Source: CAYOWQ01 sp964407695 (GTDB lineage: Bacteria > Planctomycetota > Phycisphaerae > Phycisphaerales > SM1A02). Taken from it: a stretch of 64,000 nucleotides of DNA. How positions within the stretch are numbered: the stretch's first letter is position 1; each line of letters starts with the position of its first letter. A program made the translations under genes and the position numbers. Positions 8,913-15,985 of this stretch are shown piece after piece. The DNA lies in the NCBI GenBank assembly GCA_964407695.1, contig CAYOWQ010000008.1, forward strand, positions 62,001 to 126,000. The letters run 5' to 3'. Below the pieces are notes generated by a model. It was not told the origin of the DNA and ran no database searches. It saw nothing but the letters and a program-made list of their open reading frames with translations.

Positions 8913-9226
8913 CCGAGATCCTCCCGTCACTGCTTGCCATCATCGTCGGTAGCGGTGTCATCGTTTACCTTTTGAGCCGATGGCGGGCTGAATCCCGCCG
9001 GCATTCGCCGGATGCGGCACTCGACGCCCTAGGGAGGACCATCAAGGTCGGATGGCAGGATCGAAGAAGATTGCGACGAGTCGCCCGAGCGGGCGGCGTT
9101 AAGCAACCGGCAGCTCTCTTGCTCAGTCGCGGGCTGTTCGACCAAGCTGCACTGACCTACACGCGTCGCGGCGGCGATGCACGGGAGATTGAGCGTTTGC
9201 GCTCAAGGGTCTTCGCTGAGCGCTGA
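8900..9226 (+). CDS. small single-pass membrane protein coupled to HEAT protein
   Basis: 108 residues. ATG 8900 is chosen because GGAGG (8887-8891) stands eight bases upstream and a transmembrane helix follows immediately (ILPSLLAIIVGSGVIVYLL, residues ~6-24). The cytoplasmic part is basic (QDRRRLRRVARAGG) and ends in a helical pair, LLLSRGLFDQAALTYTRRGG, that resembles one TPR-like unit. The start lies inside the end of the HEAT-like gene (13-base overlap). No known family recognised; role as an anchor or partner of the HEAT protein is inferred from the overlap only. Confidence 0.7.
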   Translation: MGGMTEILPSLLAIIVGSGVIVYLLSRWRAESRRHSPDAALDALGRTIKVGWQDRRRLRRVARAGGVKQPAALLLSRGLFDQAALTYTRRGGDAREIERLRSRVFAER

Positions 9227-9233
9227 AAGCGCA

Positions 9234-9257
9234 GCCACATCGTTTCAACGACGTGGC
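9234..9257. terminator. hairpin between rnpB 3' end and convergent CDS
   Basis: GCCACATCGTT (9234-9244) pairs with AACGACGTGGC (9247-9257) with one mismatch. It lies seven bases past the stop at 9226 and just beyond the 3' end of the RNase P RNA on the opposite strand, the position of a shared transcription end. No strong T-run is present. Confidence 0.5.
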
Positions 9258-9263
9258 GGTCGA

Positions 9264-9651
9264 ACGTGAAGGTAAGCCGAATTCAGTGCGACGGAACGTC
9301 GTCGCGGCCATTTCTCTTGGGTCGCCGTTGCCGACGACCTCCAGCACGCTACCCGTCCTCCGCTTCGAGCCGAGGCTCGAAGGCATTCGCGGACCACGAA
9401 CGGCTTTCGCCGGGGACTGCTTGCGCTTGCACGCGGTGGGGTTTGCCGGGCCCGACCTGTCGCCAGATCAGCGGTGCGCTCTTACCGCACCATTTCACCC
9501 TTACCTCGCTTTCGCGATCGGCGGTGTGTTTTCTGTGGCACTTTCCCTGGCTCTCGACCGAAAGCCGGTGGGTGTTACCCATCACCGTGTCCTGTCGTGT
9601 TCGGACTTTCCTCCCCGGCACCAAGATGCCGGAGCGGCCGCGTCTTCACAT
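9264..9651 (-). ncRNA. rnpB: RNase P RNA, bacterial class A
   Basis: Reading the minus strand, the segment has the conserved RNase P core: GAGGAAAGTCCGAACAC (plus 9598-9614), CACGGTGATGGGTAACACCC, a CCACAGAAAAC element (about 9527-9538), GGTAAGGGTGAAATGGTGCG followed by GTAAGAGCGCACCG, and a 3' GAATTCGGCTTAC close to the end. GTGAAG at the 5' end (plus 9644-9649) pairs with CTTCAC at the 3' end (plus 9266-9271) as helix P1, which sets the boundaries at roughly 388 nt, normal for the class. The RNA is the catalytic subunit that removes 5' leaders from pre-tRNAs. ATGATA at plus 9656-9661 (TATCAT on the minus strand) is a plausible -10 element. Open frames across this region are chance. Confidence 0.95.
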
Positions 9652-9689
9652 GAGGATGATAGCCTTGGAGTTGCCGATAGACTTACCGG

Positions 9690-10658
9690 ATGGACGACGC
9701 CGCCGGAAACATCATGGTCTGGCTCGACAAGGCGCATCGCGATCTTGTCATTGACGTCGTGAAGACGTCCGGGGCTCGGGTCTCCGCGATCGGATCGGCA
9801 GACCCGGTGATCTCAAAGGACTTCTGTGAACGATTCAATGCCGAGCGGATCGCTGACTTCCGCGTCGCAGCACGGCGTGAGGGGAATGGAGCCGTCCTCC
9901 TGGCCATTTCGGCGGATTCGCTTCCTGCCGAAACCGGCCTGCTGCTGACGGCGGACGTTCAGGCAATTTCCATCGAACCCTTTCCGGATTCGCTTGCATC
10001 GGCCAGCGCGGTATCCGACGAGGGAAATACCGTGCAGCTGGCCCCGCTGATGCGTCGGACGCCGGGGTACCGCTCCGCAGCCGAGGTCATCTCAACATTC
10101 GGCGAGCCTCGATGCGTCAACGTCTTCTTTCGCTGCGGGAAGGGCCAAGGCAGCATGTTTGCCCGACTGTACGACGCCATGGACATCATCAGGTCACTCT
10201 GCGGCGAACCGGAACAGATCGATGCAGCGCTGGCGGGTCCGGTGCCCGGGCTGCCGGGCGTTCCCGAATCGTTGCGCGGGCTCCATGGAAGCATCACGGT
10301 CAACATGCGTTTTTCGCAGAATCGATGCGCGTGTATTGCCGTGAGCGATCAAGCGGGTGCATGGTTCCGTGGCGTCACGGTTCTGGGCGAGCGCGGGTGC
10401 CTGCGAATTCATGACGATGGATTTGAATGGATCGATGAGGATGGGGCGCGCGTGGACTCATCGCTGGCCTCTCAGCCCCTCACCTACGCGGATCTTGTGG
10501 CCGACCAGCTGGTAAGACTCCTGCAACGTCGTGATCCCGGAGAGCTTCCTCTCGAGCACGGCCGGCTGCTCGCGCTCTGCGAAACCGCTCGCCTCAGTTG
10601 TCGGACAGGGCAGAGCGAGACGCCACGAAAGATGCTCGAGCTCCTAAGCCGGGTGTAG
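9690..10658 (+). CDS. Gfo/Idh/MocA-like protein with degenerate nucleotide-binding half
   Basis: 322 residues from ATG 9690, only ~39 bases from the divergent rnpB 5' end. The second half resembles the C-terminal domain of Gfo/Idh/MocA dehydrogenases: MFARLYDAMDIIRSLCGEPE (~155-174), a beta-sheet stretch LHGSITVNMRFSQNRCACIA, then VTVLGERGCLRIHDDGFEW. The N-terminal half keeps an alpha/beta pattern with VSAIGSADPVISKDFCERFN but lacks the usual GxGxxG and the EKP lysine motif, so NAD(P) binding is doubtful. It may be a non-catalytic relative. Ends 10 bases from the convergent mfd stop. Confidence 0.65.
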   Translation: MDDAAGNIMVWLDKAHRDLVIDVVKTSGARVSAIGSADPVISKDFCERFNAERIADFRVAARREGNGAVLLAISADSLPAETGLLLTADVQAISIEPFPDSLASASAVSDEGNTVQLAPLMRRTPGYRSAAEVISTFGEPRCVNVFFRCGKGQGSMFARLYDAMDIIRSLCGEPEQIDAALAGPVPGLPGVPESLRGLHGSITVNMRFSQNRCACIAVSDQAGAWFRGVTVLGERGCLRIHDDGFEWIDEDGARVDSSLASQPLTYADLVADQLVRLLQRRDPGELPLEHGRLLALCETARLSCRTGQSETPRKMLELLSRV

Positions 10659-10668
10659 GTTTGTCACG

Positions 10669-13600
10669 CTACGCCAATCGTTTTCGCAACACTGCCAGGA
10701 GCGTGGAAGGCTCAAGAAATGCCTTGGGCGGCCGGTAGTAGACCTCGGCAATGCCGGATTCGTCGGGTGAGCCAACCATGCGCAGGGAACCCTGGGCTCC
10801 CGTCATCACGCGCTCCATCGCCGGAGGATCCGTCGTGCGGAAGACCAGATCATCGTCGCGCCGAATGATCTGTCGGACTCCCCGAAGGGCTGCCCCAATG
10901 CGAACTTCATTTAATGCAACGAGTGTTTCCGTCGAACCGGGCAGCTTGCCATAGGCACTCTCCAGGTCCGTCACGACCGCCCGCAACTCATCTCGCGACG
11001 ACGCTCGGCTCATGCGCCGGTACGCATCCATGCGACGGGCATCGGAGGGAATGTATCCCTTCGGAATGGAACCGGAAACTCCTAGATCCACGGTGGTTTC
11101 GCTGATGGCAGGGCGGTCCGAGTTGGTCAGTTCAGCCACCGCCTCCTCAAGCAGTTGGCAATAGAGGTCGTAACCCACGGTGGAGATATGACCAGACTGC
11201 TCGGGACCGAGGATGTTGCCGGCGCCGCGAATCTCAAGATCGCGCATGGCGATGCGGAAGCCCGCGCCGAGCATCGAATAGTCTTCGATCGCGCGAAGAC
11301 GCTTCATGGCATCCTCCGTAATCGGTCGGTCCGCCGGTGTCATGAGGTAGCAATACGCCCGATGGCTGGACCGGCCGACTCGCCCTCGCAATTGATGAAG
11401 CTCGGCAAGCCCGAACATGTGCGCATTGTTGATGATCATCGTGTTGGCGGTGGGAATATCGATGCCGGACTCAATAATGGTGGTGCACACCAGGATGTCG
11501 GCCTGTCGCCGCATGAATCGCAACATCACCTCTTCCAGATCGCCCGGCGCCATCTGGCCGTGCCCGACAATCACACGAGCATCCGGCGCCAGCGCCTGCA
11601 CATCGTCGGCGACCGATTGAATATTGTGCACCCGATTGTGCACATAGAAAATCTGCCCCTCCCTCGCCAGTTCGCGATTGATCGCCTGCCGAACGCGATG
11701 GGCGTTCGCCGGAAACACCTCTGTGACGATCGCCCGCCGATCTGGCGGCGGCGTCGTCAATGATGAGATGTCGCGCAGGCCCAGCATCGCCATGTGCAGC
11801 GTTCGCGGGATCGGTGTGGCTGAAAGCGTGAGCACGTCCGCCGTCATTCGAAAGCTCAGCAATCGCTGCTTGTGTTCAACGCCGAACCTCTGTTCCTCAT
11901 CCACGATGACCAGTCCCAGGTCCTTGAATCGGACATCCTTTGACAGGAGCCGATGCGTGCCGATGATGATGTCAACCCGTCCAGCCCCAAGCTCCTTCAG
12001 GACTTCGGCCTGCCTGCTCTCGCTCTTGAAGCGACTGATCGACTCAACTCGAAATGGATACCCCCGGAACCTGTCGCGAAACGTGATCTCGTGTTGCTCG
12101 GCAAGCACCGTGGTCGGCACGAGCACAGCGACCTGCCGACCATATTCCGCTGCCTTGAACGCGGCCCGAATTGCCAGTTCCGTCTTCCCGAAACCGACAT
12201 CGCCGCAAAGCAGCCGATCCATCGGCCGAGGAGCGGCCATGTCTTTCTTGATCGACACCATGGCGCTGAGCTGATCCTCAGTTTCGTCGTACGGGAACTC
12301 CGCCTCGAACTCCCGTTGCCAGGGCGTATCGTCGGGATAACGAATACCGGGCGCTGTCTCGCGGGCCGCGTTCACTCGGAGCAACTCCGCGGCGAGATCG
12401 CGCACCGCCTCCCCCACCTGCTCCTTCTGGTTCTTCCAGCGTCGGCCTCCGATGGTTGAAAGCTGGGGCCGCTGCGTGCCGGCGCCGATGTACCGCTGGA
12501 CCAGGTCGATCCTCGCGGCGGGAACATGCAGCGTTGAGCCCTTATCGAACTCCAGGGTCAGGAATTCTTCGGAAACGCCATCCGAGCTCTCGTCAGCCAG
12601 CATCGTGAGCCCGACAAATCGCGCGATTCCGTGATCGCGATGGACCACATAGTCGCCGGGTTCAAACTGAAGGAACGCCTCCCGCCGTCCACTCCGGCCG
12701 GAGACGACCCGGCGCCGGCGGGCACTTGCGCGATGTAGGACATCATGGAGCGTGACCACCGCCAGCGGCCGCGAATTGTCTCGTTCCCAGACAAATCCCC
12801 TTGCCAGCCGATGCTGCTCGACCGCAACGGCATCAGCAATACCGGCCTCGCCAAGCAGTTCGCGCAATCGCTGCAGTTCGCCTTCGGTCGAAGCAACGAC
12901 GGCAACCTCGTGCGATGAGAGCAGAGCCTTGAGCTCAATCATCGCCTCCTTGGCCTCACCGGCGAATGTCGGAACCTTTCGAACCGGAAGGTCGGAATGC
13001 AACGGGGCGGATGATGCGGCCGAGTACTGATTGATTTCAAGAAGGCAGCTACACCGGCGCGCAATGGCCGAAAGTGCTGCCGGCGGGCCAACAACACCGC
13101 TGGCGTCGGTCACACGATCGAAATAGCCACGGCCCTGCTCGGTGATTTCGCCGATCTCCGCCAGGACGGCCACGGTCTCCTTCGGCAGAAGGTCGGCGAC
13201 GAGAACTCCGCCTTCGCCGGGCGGTGCCGGGGTTACCGAGGCGTTGAGTATGTCGATGGAATCGAGGCGCTGATCCGACGCCATCGAGTCGAGGTCGATC
13301 TCGAAGATTCGCTCAACCTCGTCCCCAAACAGGTCGAGGCGCAAGGGCTGCCGCCCATCGACAGGAAAGATGTCAATCACGCCGCCCCGAATGGCGTACT
13401 CTCCAGGAGACTCGATCGTGGGACGACGGACGAAACCCGCATCGTCGAGCCAATGGGCGAATTCAACCGGCCGAAGGGAGTCACCGGTCCTGATTGATTT
13501 CACGATCTGCGGCAGACGTGATTGATCTGGGAGAGTCTGCATGATCGCCGCAATGGGCGCCACCAACACGTCGAATGGTCCGGATTGCATCAGCGTTCGG

Positions 13601-13914
13601 GCGACGGCGATGCGCTCCGATTGAAGGTCAAGCGCCGCCGAGGTTTCGCCCGGGGCCGCTTCAAGTGCCGGAAGCCCGATCGCCTGGAGGCCAAAGTCTG
13701 CGATCTCGTCAAGAGCTCGATCCGCGTCATCGAGGTGGGCCATGATGAGCAGAACCGGACGCTGAGTCACGACACGAAGCGCTGCCGCGGCGACGACGCT
13801 GCTACTGCCGGCAGCCCCGTGGACCGAGATCGCGGGGTGCTTCAGCGCAAAATCCGCAAGCCGTTGGAGCGAGGCGTCGCGACAGATCGAGTCGAACCAT
13901 TGCCTACGAGTCAT
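10669..13914 (-). CDS. mfd: transcription-repair coupling factor Mfd
   Basis: 1081 residues, slightly shorter than the ~1150 of E. coli Mfd. Domains in order: UvrB-homology module at the N-terminus (GVIDIFPVDGRQPLRLDLFG ~184-203), an RNA-polymerase-interaction domain beginning EPGDYVVHRDHGIARFVG (~417-434), and a RecG-like translocase with LLCGDVGFGKTELAIRAAFK (Walker A), IIIGTHRLLS, VIVDEEQRFG (DEEQ box), LSATPIPRTLHMA and QLRGRVGRS (motif VI). The C-terminal TRCF domain follows. Mfd removes RNA polymerase stalled at DNA lesions and recruits UvrA. It is the last gene of a minus block gyrA - GH10-like - HhH - mfd, but a 95-base gap to the HhH gene could hold its own promoter. Confidence 0.97.
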   Translation of the reverse strand: MTRRQWFDSICRDASLQRLADFALKHPAISVHGAAGSSSVVAAAALRVVTQRPVLLIMAHLDDADRALDEIADFGLQAIGLPALEAAPGETSAALDLQSERIAVARTLMQSGPFDVLVAPIAAIMQTLPDQSRLPQIVKSIRTGDSLRPVEFAHWLDDAGFVRRPTIESPGEYAIRGGVIDIFPVDGRQPLRLDLFGDEVERIFEIDLDSMASDQRLDSIDILNASVTPAPPGEGGVLVADLLPKETVAVLAEIGEITEQGRGYFDRVTDASGVVGPPAALSAIARRCSCLLEINQYSAASSAPLHSDLPVRKVPTFAGEAKEAMIELKALLSSHEVAVVASTEGELQRLRELLGEAGIADAVAVEQHRLARGFVWERDNSRPLAVVTLHDVLHRASARRRRVVSGRSGRREAFLQFEPGDYVVHRDHGIARFVGLTMLADESSDGVSEEFLTLEFDKGSTLHVPAARIDLVQRYIGAGTQRPQLSTIGGRRWKNQKEQVGEAVRDLAAELLRVNAARETAPGIRYPDDTPWQREFEAEFPYDETEDQLSAMVSIKKDMAAPRPMDRLLCGDVGFGKTELAIRAAFKAAEYGRQVAVLVPTTVLAEQHEITFRDRFRGYPFRVESISRFKSESRQAEVLKELGAGRVDIIIGTHRLLSKDVRFKDLGLVIVDEEQRFGVEHKQRLLSFRMTADVLTLSATPIPRTLHMAMLGLRDISSLTTPPPDRRAIVTEVFPANAHRVRQAINRELAREGQIFYVHNRVHNIQSVADDVQALAPDARVIVGHGQMAPGDLEEVMLRFMRRQADILVCTTIIESGIDIPTANTMIINNAHMFGLAELHQLRGRVGRSSHRAYCYLMTPADRPITEDAMKRLRAIEDYSMLGAGFRIAMRDLEIRGAGNILGPEQSGHISTVGYDLYCQLLEEAVAELTNSDRPAISETTVDLGVSGSIPKGYIPSDARRMDAYRRMSRASSRDELRAVVTDLESAYGKLPGSTETLVALNEVRIGAALRGVRQIIRRDDDLVFRTTDPPAMERVMTGAQGSLRMVGSPDESGIAEVYYRPPKAFLEPSTLLAVLRKRLA

Positions 13915-14008
13915 GGAGCCAAACGCGCATGGACTTGCCCGGGGCGACGCTCAGTTGCCCTTCCTGGCACCGTCTCGGATTGAGCCGCATGGTAGTCGCC
14001 AACCTGAT

Positions 14009-14341
14009 TCAGCGCTTGCCGGCCGAAGGGTCCACGACAATGAACCCCTCGATCTGCTCGATCGTGGCCGCCCCGATCCCTGGAACCCGATCGAGATCGG
14101 CGATGGAAGCAAAGGGCCCCTGCTCGTCACGATTGGCGACAATCCTCGCGGCCATCGCCGGGCCAAGCCCCGGCAACGTTGCCAATTCGTCGGCGTCGGC
14201 TTGATTGATGTCGAGGCGTATGGGATCGAAATCTTCGGCAGTCGCCGGACGGCGCATCAGCAGGAGGCCGACAGACGTCAACGCAACGGCGCCCCCAAGA
14301 ATTGCGATTGTGGAAAACGAGAATGGACGCTTCAGCCACAT
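14009..14341 (-). CDS. ComEA-like helix-hairpin-helix protein
   Basis: 110 residues from ATG 14341 with GAGGGG upstream. One N-terminal membrane helix (FSTIAILGGAVALTSVGLLL, residues ~7-26) is followed by a short linker and a two-motif HhH domain: INQADADELATLPGLGPAMA then IADLDRVPGIGAATIEQIEG. This is the architecture of ComEA, the DNA receptor of natural transformation, and of related small DNA-binding proteins. The domain would be outside the cytoplasmic membrane. No com or pil gene is adjacent, so a role in DNA uptake is not shown. Its start is 15 bases from the stop of the GH10-like gene. Confidence 0.85.
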   Translation of the reverse strand: MWLKRPFSFSTIAILGGAVALTSVGLLLMRRPATAEDFDPIRLDINQADADELATLPGLGPAMAARIVANRDEQGPFASIADLDRVPGIGAATIEQIEGFIVVDPSAGKR

Positions 14342-14356
14342 TGACCCCTCGCTCGA

Positions 14357-15883
14357 CTAGGGTTCGTCGGTGATTCCCGCGCCGCCAAGAACGCCTGCGC
14401 GAGTCTCGTATCGCAGCGCTCCCAGTGGCTTCCGCAGGCGTCGGCGGATTCCGGTGAGTCGGGCAAGCACTGGTTTCGCCTGCCCATTTGACGTCAGCAC
14501 GCCGCCGGTGGGTACCGTCGCGCAGGGATAATCCACCAGATCGCCCCAAAACACACTCTCAACGAATGGCTTGGAGAGCGCAATCGGCACCAACCGGCCG
14601 GCCCACGCTGATTGGTTGTCGAGCGACCATGCATCGTGCCATGTCCCCGCGGTGTCCGGTTGCGGTGAGCTTGGAACCCCGAAACCCGTGATCATCACCG
14701 GAATCTCGATCAGGAAGAACCGATCAAGGAGATTGCTGATTTGCATCAGGTCGCGCGCGGGTTGCAAACCGTTGTCCACCTGACCTGCCAGCCGCAGTCC
14801 GACCGCATCAACCCGCACACCCTCCTGAATCAGGCGATCAAGGTATTGCAGCGGCGGCACACTGTCGCGACGAAGCGCGCCATATTCTCCGAAAGGCTGC
14901 ACGAGCTCGATCATGGTTCGAGCTGATTTCCGGGATTGCTTGACCAGGAGGTTCGCCATGCGGGTCAATTCAATCATCTGGGACGGCGAGAACTCGAAGT
15001 TGGCATTGGCGGCAAGTCCGGAGGCCACGTTCCACAGACCCACGACGTTGCGATACCGACCCACGACGCGCTGCATGAAATCGAAGGCGAGATCGCGGCA
15101 CGTGTCGTAATCGTGCCGCCAGACCTCCATCCACGCCGGCAAGCGGTCCTTGGAGAAGTCCAGGAGCGGCCCCATGACCACCGGCTTGCCGTTCTGCTGC
15201 GCCCAGGTCAGCCATTCGTCCAGCGGCCCCCAGGAGAATCGCCCTTCCGATGCTTCGAGATCCTTCCAGGAGAGGGCGATATTGAGTACGTCGAACTCCT
15301 TCGCGATGATCTCTCGGGCCGAGGGAACCCCGCCCCACGGCCAGATGCCGATTCCCAAGGTGGTACCGGAGGCCGCCCGATTGCCGTATCGCCGATGAAG
15401 GAGGATCTCGGCATGAGCGAGGGCGAGGCGCTCCGTCGCATCCACGGCATCGGCCAACGAAGCGGTCGCCAGCCGGTCAGCCTTGAACGGATCCGGCTCC
15501 ACAATGGCCTGTGAGAAAAGCTCGCGGGCATGCTCCCACAGTTTCGTCGCCGGGTGCTCCGCCGAAAGCTCAAACATCTGCCACTCTTCGCTCTTGGCGA
15601 TGAACGTCTTGATGCGATGCCTCGCCAATTCAAGGCTCAGGACATAGGGCTGTTCACGGTCCGGAAGCAGGCAGGTCTGCAGCATCAGTCTGCCCATGGC
15701 CCCGGCATGGTGCTGCAGGCATAACGCGGTAGCCTGCGACGAGCGACGTTTGCAGGTGATGATCCCCCGCTTGAACGAAATGTCGCCCCGGATGACGGCG
15801 TCGTCGCGCTCCAGCAGATGCGCATGGATCAACGGCCATGACTCAGCAGGACCATTCTCGTCAAAAACGGCAAATCGAATCAT
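14357..15883 (-). CDS. GH10 (endo-xylanase)-like protein lacking catalytic glutamates
   Basis: 508 residues from ATG 15883 (MIRFAVFDENGPAESWPL); an upstream in-frame ATG at 15907 adds eight residues. The N-terminal ~160 residues look like a beta-rich domain plus helices; the rest resembles the TIM barrel of glycoside hydrolase family 10: FDVLNIALSWKDLEASEGRF and SWGPLDEWLTWAQQNGKPVV. In active GH10 enzymes the acid/base sits in a WDVVNE-type motif and the nucleophile in TELD; here these positions read LWNVASG and MITGFGVP, without glutamates. No signal peptide, so probably cytoplasmic. A binding or structural role is inferred. Lies between gyrA and the HhH gene. Confidence 0.75.
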   Translation of the reverse strand: MIRFAVFDENGPAESWPLIHAHLLERDDAVIRGDISFKRGIITCKRRSSQATALCLQHHAGAMGRLMLQTCLLPDREQPYVLSLELARHRIKTFIAKSEEWQMFELSAEHPATKLWEHARELFSQAIVEPDPFKADRLATASLADAVDATERLALAHAEILLHRRYGNRAASGTTLGIGIWPWGGVPSAREIIAKEFDVLNIALSWKDLEASEGRFSWGPLDEWLTWAQQNGKPVVMGPLLDFSKDRLPAWMEVWRHDYDTCRDLAFDFMQRVVGRYRNVVGLWNVASGLAANANFEFSPSQMIELTRMANLLVKQSRKSARTMIELVQPFGEYGALRRDSVPPLQYLDRLIQEGVRVDAVGLRLAGQVDNGLQPARDLMQISNLLDRFFLIEIPVMITGFGVPSSPQPDTAGTWHDAWSLDNQSAWAGRLVPIALSKPFVESVFWGDLVDYPCATVPTGGVLTSNGQAKPVLARLTGIRRRLRKPLGALRYETRAGVLGGAGITDEP

Positions 15884-15985
15884 GCCTGCGCCCGCGCCGA
15901 CGGCCATGACCGTGGACGCGTCGAGTCGCGGCCGGCGGCGATGAAAACGCTATTGTGGCGAAGGATCGCCTGCTGACAAGCGGAA

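Noticed and set aside
9253..9762. Plus-strand frames of 160-170 residues
   Set aside because: They cover the RNase P RNA gene, whose conserved core explains the sequence; frames are accidental.
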